Source of the DNA: Hawksworthiomyces lignivorus
Lineage: Eukaryota; Ascomycota; Sordariomycetes; Ophiostomatales; Ophiostomataceae
Assembly: GCA_002917075.1 (NCBI GenBank)
Contig: NTMA01000009.1
Span: 434,001-498,000, forward strand
Direction of reading: 5' to 3'
DNA length: 64,000 nucleotides
Made by a program: the position numbers and the translations under genes
In this document: piece by piece, positions 13,481 to 24,319 of the stretch
How positions within the stretch are numbered: position 1 is the stretch's first letter
Layout: the number at the start of each line of letters is the position of its first letter
Notes under the pieces: generated by a model
What the model was told of the DNA's origin: nothing
Databases searched by the model: none
Seen by the model: the letters and a program-made list of their open reading frames with translations, nothing else

Positions 13481-15057
13481 TTATAACTTTGACAACTGAA
13501 GTCTTCCTACTTCGCTAGTTGCGGCCTCATAGAGCTGATCGAGCCCGTGCCCTCGGAGAGCATTGGTACGAGACAAGTAGAGATGCTGACCCATCCAAGA
13601 TGTCAGAATGGCAGGCCAGATAACGATGCGCACCAGACCAACTGCGATTGATATGATTCCGAGGGCGAGGAAGATTTTGGCTGCAACAAGATAGCAGCCT
13701 GTATGAGTCTCAGAGCGGCCGCCGATATAGAAAGGGTAGTCCAGGGAAATATCCAGATGTGCGCGGGTGGACAACGACGAAGCTTCTCTTCCGAGGGGCT
13801 CAAACCCCGGGGGAGCATGTCCTAACTCAAGAGCGCCGCTGGTCAGGTTGATCGGCCGGTCACCAACTCCGGCCATCGCGGCTCGTACAAATGTGGTGAC
13901 GCCATCGCGAGGGCTCGTGTCATTATTCAGTAGGTATGCATCCACCCAAGGCTCAAACATGGTAGTATGGCCACCATCGAGGCTGCCGGCTGAGAATTCT
14001 GATTCAACGGTGACATTGCTGCTGGCCAAAATTTGTAGACTGGCAATGTCGGAACACGAGCCGCCCTCTACCGGCCTGCGCACCTCGGCCACCGCGTAGC
14101 GCAAGTCATACCTCAGATGACTGAGCGCCGGCCAGCTGTCGTGATCTAAATCTATCAAAGTTGGTCCTATATACATCCATCGGATTTCAACTATGCCCGG
14201 CACGGTAAGCCTATATTCAATCCTCACCCCTGGATGTTTGTTGTCGCCGACCCAATCAGCACCGACGCTGGTGATCCTCGTCCAACCCGAAGGGACTGTT
14301 CGATTTATGAAAGTGCCGTATACTTCGGTAGAATTTGCGACCATGACGAGCTCCCGCGTCACGATTTGACCGCTGTCCTGAGGAAGGAAAAGATTCGGGG
14401 CGCAATCAGCAGCGCCTGCCATGACAACGGCAGTGACAGGCTCGGTGGCGTTGTTGATGCTATTGGAGACATGGACAAACGCTCGGTTTTTGTCGGAGCA
14501 TCGCTCAGCCACGGACTTATAATTCCAGACGAAAATCCTCGCGCGATAGGAGTTTGGAGGGAGATTTGGTCCTGAGGGATGTCTTCAAGAGAGTACACGT
14601 CTACCTTGATTATGCTGAACTTGTAGCCGATCGAAGCAGCCACGGCCAACGCTACGACAGCATGCCGGCCAAGAATAAAGCCGAGGAATCCACGATAGCC
14701 CACTACTATTGGTGCTCGTGGCTGCGTGTTGAGGTACCGCCAATAATTCAATCCCGCCGGCTTGAGAGACTGACTAGACGACCACAGGTCAAACATATGG
14801 ATATATGTTTCACTAAATCCGAATGAGAGCAGCCCAAATACAACACCAAGAATGGCGATCCAAGTCTGGATGCTGAGCTGAGATCCGTAGCGAAACCGGG
14901 CCGTACCATCGCGTAGTGCCGGTGTCTCAGAGAGTTTGGTGGGAGCCGTGATGACGTTAACGGCGAAGAGTATTAGAGCCAACCCGCCAACAAAAAGAGA
15001 ACTCAGGGAGAAGACGCCTATTCGGCGGAGCCGAGCTATCGGATGAAACTGAACCAT
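13481..15057 (-). CDS. Glycosylated integral membrane protein of unknown function, frame change inside
   Basis: The start used is ATG 15055-15057 (MVQFHPIARLRRI). The frame stays open upstream to a pyrimidine-rich CAG near 15173, so an earlier exon is possible. Predicted helices: FSLSSLFVGGLALILFAV, TWIAILGVVFGLLSFGF, GFILGRHAVVALAVAA, and near the C-terminus IFLALGIISIAVGLVRIVIW. The middle is an extracellular-type domain with several N-x-S/T sites (NSTE, NRTV, NDTS, NLTS). The N-terminal half and the C-terminal half are in different frames. They could be joined by an 83-nt intron with a weak donor (GTTCAG near 14627, acceptor GCGAG near 14545), giving GYK-IFVWNYKSVAERC, or the gene carries a frameshift. 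The layout resembles uncharacterised fungal membrane proteins; function unknown. Confidence 0.6.
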
Positions 15058-15530
15058 TACATTCAAAATTCGGCTGCTGGCAGGATCTAAGGGTGTGGTG
15101 ACTTGGAAACATGGAGAAATAATGTGCCATCCCAAAGCATTCAGGGCAACCCGATCATTAGCGTAATTAACTGCGAAGTAAAAAATATAAACATTTGCAT
15201 TGACAAAATAGCGTTAGCCGCACTTCGCTAAGCATAAATATTTGATGGGGCAGCTGAAAAATTGTGGCTTCTTGGCAATTCGTATCTCTTGGATCTTCGT
15301 GAGAAGCAAGGCGGTAACAAGCCTCATACTGGGGGGGCACAGGCCCAAAAGCCAAGGCTGGATTTGCCTACAGCACTCCACCATACGATGCCAAGTCCCT
15401 TCGAACGTCTCCACGGAAATATTGTAAAGGACGCTGTTATGCTCCGTGATTAGGTTACGCCTTCGATAACATTTCTTCTCTGCACTGCTAATAATCGAAC
15501 TATTCATTCGTCTTCTTGCCAACGCCAGCG
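15058..15530. other. Short intergenic stretch, possible upstream exon
   Basis: Between two minus-strand genes. A possible 5' exon of the membrane protein may lie here (open frame upstream of 15057), but I could not fix a start codon. Confidence 0.35.
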
Positions 15531-17222
15531 CTAGGCTCGATCGAACCAAGTATCGATGCCATCCCCAAATTCTACACCAAGCTTAAATGGCAGGCCAGTT
15601 TCATCGGTTTCAAATCTCGCCTTAGCCCGCACTGGAATCAGTTCTATGATATCCGCTTTCAGAAGGAAGAGGTCGCCGTCAACATGCTCAAGACACAATG
15701 GATCGAGGGGAAGTCTCCCAGGAAAAACTCTAGAAAGGTTCGCCTCAGCCTTGTCATGACGATCAATGGTAATTGTCCCATAGGAGGGATGCGAGTACGC
15801 TCCGTAGTAATGGGAAAGCGGAACTGAAGGCGGCTGGACTGGCTGTGTTTGAGGAGGGAACATCATTTGCTTTGCTCCTTGGGCAAACGCCTTCATGCCC
15901 TGCAATTCTTGGATGGCCCTATGTAGCGACATATTAGTCTTACTGTTGTATTTCAAACTCAGGAACGTGGTGCGTGACATACTCAGCGACGATATCACGC
16001 CGGTTTTCTAGCGGAACGCCAAGCGCCTCATCAATAAGGTGCCAGATCGGTGCTGCTAAGGCCTCCTCACTTGTAGCATTGCACATGCCCACAACTCCCC
16101 ATTTCTGGTCTGGCAGGTACACGAAGCTGGCGACTGAGCCAATCAATCCGCCTGGATGCCACAGAATTCTGTTGCCATGGTAAACCGAAATATACCAGCC
16201 GAGGCCATAGCTAACTAGGCCAGTGAAGCGGGCATCTCTTACCTTCTGAATCATATGTGGGCTTGTCAGAGCCTCATAGCCTTCGGCTGAGATTGGGCCA
16301 TTCTCGTTGATGAACGCGCGAATCCACTTAGCGCAGTCCACTGCGTTGGATACCATCCCTCCCGCACCACTGATGCCGACGTCATCCCAAAATGGCATCG
16401 CTTTGAATGACCTGGATGCCTCGTGCCACATGTGCGGAGCTGCCAGCTTGGTCTCTGGATGGGCTTTCTCATAATCCAATGCATCGGCTATGCTGAGAAA
16501 CGTGGCTTCCATCTCTAACGGCTTCCAGAGCCTGCTGCTCATAAAGGTCCCAAGGCTCTGTCCAGACTTCTCCTCAATTACATGCGATACTGCCCAGTAC
16601 ATGTGGTTAGAATACTGCCACTTTGCTCGAAGCTCTTGGGTCATCTTGAGATGTCTTAAGTTTCTGACGTTTTGCTTCACGGAATGCCCGCCAAGATCGG
16701 CGCGGTGTGTAGCCATTCCGGTTCGATGGCAGAGGCAATCTTCCAGTGTCGCATGCGCAGTGGCATATTCATCTTGGAGGACGAAATCGTCTGGGATCAG
16801 CTCGCTCATTGGTGTCTGCCAAGAGATATTTGGATCCTTCTCACAATCGCTCACAAGCAAAGATGCAGCTGCAGCTGTGAAGGCTTTCGTAGTGCTTCCT
16901 TTTTATTTTTCTTTGTTAGCCATGCAAGCAAATTCAAAATAGGGTAAAGAGGCCTGTGGACTATACCTATGGAGAACATTGTCTCTGGTGTCACCTTAGT
17001 TCCAGAGTCTACATTCGAAATGCCGTATCCCTAGTAGAGTGTAAATCGACAGAAAGTTCTAAATCAACTTTCAGCAAGCTTTAGCTTTGATGGAGAAGAG
17101 AATACCTTAGACCATATCTTCTCTCCGTTTACGACTGCTAATGCAAGCCCAGGAACATGTAATTCCGACATTGCCCTGGCGACAAGCTCGTCGAGAGTCG
17201 CATCAAATGGGGAGATTTCCAT
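15531..17222 (-). CDS. Beta-lactamase-fold serine hydrolase (class C/PBP-like)
   Basis: Serine hydrolase or transesterase of the beta-lactamase/penicillin-binding-protein family; substrate unknown. Start ATG 17220-17222 (MEISPFDATLDELV), no signal peptide. The nucleophile motif SxxK is GSTTKAF, formed across an intron near 16895-16970. The second motif YxN is in QYSNHMYWAVSHV (near 16610), and the HxG-type third motif is WHPGGLIGSVA (near 16150). A 64-nt intron (15919-15982, donor GTATGT) joins ENRRDIVAE to AIQELQGMKAF, and the C-terminal beta domain SHYYGAYSHPSYG continues to the stop at 15531. If this intron is retained, translation adds YVTHHVPEFEIQQ and stops. Single gene, no obvious partner. 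Confidence 0.85.
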
Positions 17223-18438
17223 ATTTTCAATCTACCTAGTTAGTTGAAACATTGCATAATTCAGCTACATGGCAGAAATATCCTACCATTTCGCCTGCCT
17301 TCCTATGCGGGTACAGTCTAACGTTGTGGACAGGATGATTCTAGGATAGACAATGCGAAGCCTCAGAATAGCTCGGATTGATAAATGTGATTGCAAACTA
17401 TGACTCTAAGCCGAGCTTTGTTAGATACGGAGTTTTGTCTTCCTGGCGGCGCAGACGACTTCAGATAAATGGATACTCGGAAGCAGCCTAGTTTATATAG
17501 ATAGCCACGTAGCAGTGACAACAACTCTTCTTGCCGCCTAGAGGATGGACGGGATTTAACCGGCACAGCCAATGGCACAGCCCGGTGCGTCTGACACTTT
17601 CTCTCTGGTTGCTACAGCTGCTTTTAGAAAAACCCATCTCTAGAGAGTTAATACGCAGAAGGAAGTAATTGCGATTTGCGGTTAGATTAGAAGATGCCAA
17701 CTAGAGTTTACAAAACACATAACTGATTCATTATAGGCCAGGCGTAAAATAAAATAAGTACTGCTGCAGTAGGAATACTTGGCCGTAATGGCTGCGTGGA
17801 TCGTGCCACCTGTATGTGATGTTGGAAGGCTTGCGTAATAGGAATCCTTTTCAGAATATGCAGATAGGTGGCGTACCCATAAGATAGAAAACCGCAAACA
17901 AAAGTTTGATAAACATACCTTACATGGACATGTCGAGTCAGTGCGGGTAGCTGAGGCCAATGATTTCGAGGCACAGGACTAGCCGCAGCCCTTAATATGC
18001 TAGGTTTAGGAAAAAGTGCCACTGCGGCGAGGCTCAAAGACGATCATGCTAATGATAGAATTTTATTATTCGCGGTAGTGCTCTCGAAAGCTAAGTTAGT
18101 ACGGACGTGTGAATTGTCTGTTGGCATATATCAAAAATAAAAAAAAATAGCCTTCCAATAGTGGCGCGAATGTGGCTCAATAAAGAGGCGAGATAATAGA
18201 ATTAGTGAGCAAAACAACTAAATCCCCCGTGAAAGGCCGCTGTGCAATTTTCAGGCCCTAGCACTGCTTAGTCATAGGTTTCCAGTTCGGTGCCATTGAC
18301 ATGAACTACAACAGCAGAACGACGGCATGGATGACAATTAAATAGGATTGACCGAACGTGTGCATATAATGCTCTCTTATTGAGATAAAGCAATGAAATA
18401 AGAATTTTTTATTCCTTAAATTTTTGCTTGCCATCAAC
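17223..18438. other. Intergenic region, nothing identified
   Basis: Divergent promoter space between the serine hydrolase and the FTA2-like gene. Short open frames here have no recognisable character. Confidence 0.4.
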
Positions 18439-19798
18439 ATGTATCCAGAGCTTCCCAAAGACTTGAGAGATCTAGTGCCTCTGCCATTGATTGATGGGCC
18501 GAAACTCAAGCCATTTGATTTTAGAGGCGGACCCCAGAATATTGATTTCCTTGAGCGAATTGGAGAGGGACTGCATTCTTACGTTTTCAAAGTGCGGATA
18601 TTAGAGAAAACCTACGCCTTGAAGCTGGTAAGCTTTCAGCAGCGTCTAGTCACGCTTATGTCCCCGTCTCACTTCCTCGATGCGCTAACTTTTGAAGTTT
18701 CGTTTCGTCTACGACTTTGACTGGATTTGTACTACGAGGCCAGACGTAGACGACTTGGGGCTCGAAGAGGCAAGCGCCTTCTATTCATACTCGGAGCCGT
18801 TTTGCGCAGAATGCCGCGCATTTGGCCGTCTACAGGAGACGGGCCACGAAGACCTGGCCATCAAGTGCTATGGCTATGTCCTGCTGAACGACGACCATGA
18901 GCGCGCCATAATGGAGAAGTTTGGGCAGGATAAAACCGTCTGGGGCCTCAACTTCAACGGCAATGGCGAATGCCCAGCCGAACCAGAGTGGCGCGAGCGC
19001 TTTCGCGGCAAAGATGGCCATGTTCCACCAATTCGTGGGATTGTCAAAGAGCTTGGCAAAGCAGAAGAGCCTCTTGACAATCGTGGTATGCGCAAGCTTC
19101 TACGGGATTTGATATATATGCAACAGCTTGGAATGATCCGCATGGATATGAGGTTTGAGCAGATCATCAGCGGCAAAGTGGCTGATTTCAGCAAAACCTA
19201 CACGACGCCCCATTACTTGATGAATCCTGAGCTCAATCCACAACTTACTCCGAGAATGCTCGCTAATATGGAATATGAGATATTTCAATTCACTATATAT
19301 GATTTTTGGCTATTCAACGACATGGTACTGGATTGGAACGAGGAGCACGAAGACGAGCCAAAATCGAATATCACTTGCCGAGCTTTGCCGTGGTACTGCT
19401 CCTGGGATATTTCTCGCCTCAGAGAAACACCTGCCCGGACATGTATAAGTACGCATGTGGATCCTAGATGTAATGACTGGCGTCAGATGTCTGGTTTTTC
19501 CTCCCCGCGAGAGATTGTTGCATCGTCCCCGTCAGAGAGTGTACCGCGTCGGTCACCAAGGGTCCGCCGAAAGGCAAAGCAGACAAAGAAGGTAGAGATG
19601 CAGAAGTACCGCTCTAGTCAACATCTTCAGAATCATGTAAGAGCCGCGAAGCGACATGCAGTACGGCTCAAAAATATGCCACGTCGATGGATTTACAAAG
19701 GACCTAAAGAAGGTCTACATTTCCTTACGAGAAAGCTGGTCGCGACCTCTCTAGCGTGGTACATAAAAGATGGCCTGTTATTTCCCTGCTTGAGATGA
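18439..19798 (+). CDS. FTA2-like kinase-fold protein
   Basis: Predicted 429 residues with one intron (18628-18697). Start ATG 18439 (MYPELPKDLRDL). The fold resembles the fungal FTA2 domain, named after the Sim4/Mis6 kinetochore subunit and related to protein kinases. Landmarks are FLERIGEGLHSYVFKV (glycine-loop-like), YALKLFRFVYDFDW (conserved Lys), FCAECRAFGRLQE, DLAIKCYGYVLLND, PIRGIVKELGKAE and GKVADFSKTYTTPHYL (DFG-like position). The usual kinase HRD loop is not recognisable (QLGMIRMDMRFEQI). A basic C-terminal tail (RRKAKQTKKVEMQKY) follows. Multiple such genes occur in many filamentous fungi, so a true kinetochore role is not implied. Confidence 0.75.
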
Positions 19799-20168
19799 CT
19801 TTACTTTTCCTTTCTTTTCTTCCTCTCTTTCGCTTCTTTCATTTATTATTTCAAAAAAAGATCAACTTCTTTGTCCATCCTGCAAATGTGACAGAGGCAG
19901 GAAATGATATTTGTATTTGTCTCAAGTCTTTAATGGACTTCAGCTTGAACAAAACGCCACCAGTTATGAGAGCTCGGTTGGTGAGTTTGAGAAGCCAATT
20001 GCGAAAAAAAAAAAAAAAAAAAAAAAGCAAACACTCGCATTTAGCAAAGCCAACAATAGCAGTTCATTATTCTAACATGGAAGATATCTTCTAGCATTGG
20101 CACTCACAGACTGCCATGAGAATTGCGTAGATGAAAGGGATCTGCGTCGTCCGTCACTTGATTGTTGC
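19799..20168. other. Short convergent intergenic region with poly(A) tract
   Basis: Lies between two convergent genes and contains a run of 23 A at 20004-20026. No other feature seen. Confidence 0.5.
20004..20026. repeat. Poly(A) run of 23
   Basis: Simple homopolymer between the stop codons of two convergent genes. Confidence 0.8.
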
Positions 20169-21266
20169 TCAGAAAATTTCGAAATCTAACATGTTGTAAT
20201 CTGTCTCTTCGATCTGGTTTAGACCAAAGTCTTGAAATGCGTCAAAGTCCATTGCTTCATTGATTGCGGTCTCATTATCAAGTGAGGGCGTAGAATCAGC
20301 CAGAGGTAGCGGCGGTGCTATCGTCTCTTCAAATTGCGAGTAGCGATGACGGCGCACCCAACCGCGCTCATCGTCGTGCCAAATCGTGTCCCAGGTGCTG
20401 ATAGCAACCATATCTTCAGGATGCGCCAAAACGCGGTGACAGGGCTCCGACAGCGCCAACATGCCCAGCCACCAAAGTGCAAGGTCTGTCGTGAGGTTCT
20501 CTGCTCCGTGCCTGGACCACGGGATGGGCATAATCTCCGCCTGCCACGACCTGTCTCTGGTTTTATCTTGTGCTCTGTTGTCCTCTTTCTCCTCTGGCTC
20601 TTTCCGACTGAACCGGCATACAACGAGCTCTTTATCAGTCTGAATGTATCCGTACCGTGTGTTGGCTTCGCGGCAAATATTGGCGAGCTGTCGCAGGGGC
20701 GAGAAAGCCGCTGCTTTAGCGTTCATACCTCTCATACGCTGGCTAGCGAGATCTCTCCCACTCCACTTTGAGCTGGTTCGTCCAAGGCCAACCACGAGAT
20801 GCTCGTCTGGGAAGTCGTCCAGCTTGACGATGTGGTCCACCATCATTCGCTTGCCGGTACCTATTTTGGTCAAGTAGTTATCTGTGGAATGTATGCTCTG
20901 CAGCAGAATTCCTGGCGATAGACCCATGTGTGACTTGGCCAGTTTCAGCGTCCGGTCCATCAGCACGCTGTTCCACTTGATCAAGCCCAAGATGTCTTTT
21001 GACTTCTGTATGGAACAGCCTGCGAATGCCAGTGTGGCATCTACTTCCACGCCGGACAGTAGCAGCTGCCAAGCTGGCACAACCATATCAAGAACATGCC
21101 CGTAGCTCTCATTCAAGGTGGCCAGGTTAAAGTCGCTCCAGACAAGCGTCGATAAGCCAAAATCAGGCCATTCTTCTTTCAAAGAATTCTTAAAGTTCGT
21201 CTCGAAGATAGGGATAGATGGTTTGCTCTGTGTCAAAAGATGCCGCAATGTTAGCGTTGTTGCCAT
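20169..21266 (-). CDS. Fungal hypothetical protein, 365 residues
   Basis: Single long exon with strong coding character and no family I can name. The start used is ATG 21264-21266 (MATTLTLRHLLTQ). The frame is open upstream to 21584, so a longer N-terminus cannot be excluded. Distinct segments: TLAFAGCSIQKSKDILGLI, PDEHLVVGLGRTSSKWSG, PLRQLANICREANTRYGYIQ, a hydrophilic charged insert (FSRKEPEEKEDNRAQDKTRD), and MPIPWSRHGAENLTTDLALW followed by a short hydrophobic helix. The acidic tail ends NMLDFEIF. Tryptophan-rich late motifs suggest a globular intracellular protein. No signal peptide or clear membrane span. Confidence 0.7.
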   Translation of the reverse strand: MATTLTLRHLLTQSKPSIPIFETNFKNSLKEEWPDFGLSTLVWSDFNLATLNESYGHVLDMVVPAWQLLLSGVEVDATLAFAGCSIQKSKDILGLIKWNSVLMDRTLKLAKSHMGLSPGILLQSIHSTDNYLTKIGTGKRMMVDHIVKLDDFPDEHLVVGLGRTSSKWSGRDLASQRMRGMNAKAAAFSPLRQLANICREANTRYGYIQTDKELVVCRFSRKEPEEKEDNRAQDKTRDRSWQAEIMPIPWSRHGAENLTTDLALWWLGMLALSEPCHRVLAHPEDMVAISTWDTIWHDDERGWVRRHRYSQFEETIAPPLPLADSTPSLDNETAINEAMDFDAFQDFGLNQIEETDYNMLDFEIF

Positions 21267-22637
21267 GGCTGTATATCGAGAAATAATTAAGTACAGTTTA
21301 TACAGGGATATGGAGATGAGAAATGCAAGGATATCCTGAGTAGCAGAGAGGGAACATCCGAATTTATACATGGAGGTGCTTTGGTTGTTGGTTGTAAGAT
21401 ACCTTTCTCTACAATTAACCAGGTTCAAGAGGTGTTGAAAGCTACAGACAAAGAACCTGAGCCAGCAGTCTCCATACACGGTTTCTATACGCGACGGTAG
21501 AGTCATGAATTCCTGAAAGGAAGCGAGGGCTGAGAAATTCAGTCGCACAGGTAATGAGTTGGACCAACAGTACAGTTGGTGCAACTGAAACGAATTCCCC
21601 TCATGTGTTCATTGGTGAATGGTTCATTCAAGGCGGCGATGATTTGTGCAGTCTGATTTCTTTTGCATGAGGTCAAAAGAAGGCCAGATGAACAATAAGT
21701 CTCACTGCGATTTGCTTTTGTCTGAATGGTCCTATGAAACTTCCTGGCCATGTTGTTAGGCATTGTGCGCTTTCTTTCTCGTGCTGTTTATGGCCATTTT
21801 CTGTGAAGTGGAAATATGGCACTCATTGTCCCTGTTAGCTGCAGTATGTAGTAGCAAAGACGTTGGTTTTTAATCAGGTGCCTGCTACCGCAGTCTTTCA
21901 AACTCTGTCACGGATATTAAAACTGCTTTAGGTGCTGCCTTCACTAGGTACTGCCCACATGCTCTTATAGCACTTTTAGTCCCTTTCGTGATCGTACGTC
22001 GGCCAATTTTGACGCCCAAGATCTAATCCATATTAAGATTACTCGAACAGAGTAAAATTCGACCATACGGCATTTGTCAATAACTTTATAACCTTAGTGA
22101 TCAGGTTTGGTAACGTGCAACCACGCTGTAGAGCTCGTCACGGGTACTGTACGTAAAATCGGTCGTACTGCAGACGGGACGACCTCTTTCTGCCTAATCT
22201 TCGTGCTCTGGAAGTTCGGTAACGCTCCCGTTTTTCCTGCAGACCAAAGGCATTTCTTTAATTCGTGGTTTAAAAAGCAGAAGATCCAATTGCCATTGTT
22301 CGAGACTGTATTGTATCAAAGAACCCCTGCCAAAAATAGTGAGAGGGAAGATGAAAAGGCGACAGTAATTTTACCAGCTGTGGGTGTAGAAAGCTCGCCC
22401 TGCATCATATTCCACGCCATGCCGTTGCTCAATTGCAGAACAATTGCAAGAACCAAAAGAAGTGTCTTGAAAAGGAAAAAAGAGGAACTTTGCATATTTA
22501 TTGTAAACAACACGAGGCCGAAGTACTAACAGCATTCCTGCAATTTGCATGTCATGCGAGAGCGTCCCGAAATACGACAGATCTTTTCAACGAACGGTCT
22601 TAGCTGCTGTATGTCACGAGCGGATAAGCTTTAGAAA
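21267..22637. other. Intergenic region upstream of the polygalacturonase
   Basis: No well-supported gene. Two short ATG-initiated frames on the minus strand are noted only: 21539-21763 (74 residues, ending in a C-x2-C-x8-C stretch) and one near 22316-22495 that starts with a signal-peptide-like hydrophobic helix (SFFLFKTLLLVLAIVLQ). Neither has further support. Confidence 0.35.
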
Positions 22638-24092
22638 ATGATAGCCTCAGTCGATGTTGCTGCTGTGCTCAGCTCAAGCTTTTTTCTGCTTGCTTCTGCG
22701 ATTCTTGTCGGTGCATCTCCCTTAGTAGAGTCTTCCGCGAGTCCAGCCATCACCCCATCTCCTACGTCGGGTCTTGTAAGGAGGGCCGCCAACTGCACCT
22801 TTTCTGGATCCGACGGCGCCGCTTCTGCGAGTTCATCTCAAGCAGCATGCGCCACTATTATCCTATCCAGCATAGCCGTACCGTCTGGTACGACTCTAGA
22901 CCTATCAGGGCTCGCTGACAACACCACTGTGCGTTGTCCTATGCCTTTGGCAGTTAATATTTGACCGGCTCTGTGAGAAGTTAATCGTGGAACTAACGTA
23001 ATCTTTCTGGAGGTCATTTTTGAGGGCAAAACCACCTGGGGCTACAAGGAGTGGTCTGGACCGCTGCTTCAGATCGGCGGCAGCAACATCACAGTCGAGG
23101 GCACTGGTGGAGCCCGTCTAGATCCCGATGGCGCTCGCTGGTGGGATGGGAAAGGAGGCAGCGGCGGCAAGACGAAGCCCAAGTTCCTCTCCGCCCACAA
23201 CCTGACCAAATCCCGTATCAAGAATCTCTACATCCAGAACACGCCGATCCAAGCCGTCAGCATCAGCAGTGCTAGCAGCCTGAACATTACCGGTATGACG
23301 ATTGACAACTCGGCGGCCGACGCGGCCGGCGGGAAGAACACTGACGGTTTCGACATTGGTCGTAGCACAAACGTCAGGATTACTGGCGCGAGCGTCCACA
23401 ACCAGGACGACTGTGTTGCCATCAACTCTGGAACGGTATTTCGCAGATCCTCCGCTAGCATTCTTGGCCTCGAACTTTTGCCTTTCTAATAACTATTCAG
23501 CACATCGTGGTCGAGAACTCGGTGTGCATAGGTGGGCACGGCTTGTCTATCGGGTCCGTGGGCGGCCGCTCAAACAATATCGTCGATACCGTCACATTTA
23601 CAAACAGCGTTGTGAAGAATTCTGTCAACGGTGTGTTCCTCTGCTTTAGTCTCGAATTATGCTACTAATCTAACTAGTATCATGAAATAGGTATTCGTAT
23701 CAAGGCGAAAAGAAACGACAAAGGCACTATTACGAGAGTGACGTACAGCAATATCACATTATCGAACATCACTGGGTATGCTCATATCATAGTTTGAAAC
23801 TAACCCCCCTTCAAAAATATGTGCTCAACTTTTGCTGTACAGGCGCGGTATTCTCATTGAGCAAAACTACGCTGGCGGCGACCTCAAAGGGGCTGCCACC
23901 AGCGGTGTACCGATTACTGATCTCACTCTCAAGGACGTCTCTGGCCATGGCGAGGTAGCAAGTGCAGGTTACAACGTTGTCATTGCCTGTGGGAGTGATG
24001 CGTGCTCCGACTGGACTTGGGCTAACGTTGCGGTATCGGGCGGAAAAACGTACGGCTCCTGCACAAACGTTCCAAGTGGCATATCTTGTTAG
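22638..24092 (+). CDS. Secreted endopolygalacturonase (GH28)
   Basis: Cleaves alpha-1,4-galacturonan in pectin outside the cell. Start ATG 22638. A hydrophobic signal segment ([18 protein letters not shown]) is followed by a propeptide ending in a dibasic site (SGLVRR, then AANCTF), as in many fungal pectinases. All four GH28 signatures are present: GKNTDGFD and NQDDC (catalytic Asp residues), [12 protein letters not shown] (catalytic-site His) and RIKAKR. The parallel beta-helix repeat pattern ([27 protein letters not shown]) is visible. Four introns: near 22928-23020, about 23437-23501, near 23628-23692 and near 23776-23842. The tail ends [12 protein letters not shown]. Convergent with the sugar permease downstream; pectin breakdown coupled to uptake is plausible. 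Confidence 0.92.
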
Positions 24093-24319
24093 TTAATTAG
24101 GCGAAGGAATATGCTTAAATGTAAATACCTTCGAAAAACTACCTATTTAGACGATCTACCTGCTAGAGCTGAAGGCCTGAAAGGCTGCTCTTGAGGACCT
24201 TTTGGCCAAAATGCCCAGAAAGACCTAGTGGGCTACACCAGCCTGCTTACATTGAACGCGGTACGGACAAGCTTATTGGAAGCCCTGAGGGGGTGTAGTC
24301 AGCAGCTTTTTATTCGCAT

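Noticed and set aside
15940..15998. 25-nt intron (GTAAGA...CATAG) between the two parts of the serine hydrolase
   Set aside because: Too short for splicing; the overlapping 64-nt GTATGT intron keeps the frame and has a branch-site-like sequence.
21539..21763. 74-residue ATG frame on the minus strand with a Cys-containing end
   Set aside because: No signal peptide, no recognisable motif and no splice continuation; could be chance.
22316..22495. Minus-strand frame starting with a hydrophobic leader, like a tiny secreted protein
   Set aside because: Only the leader looks protein-like; the rest is short and featureless, and there is no second exon that I can defend.
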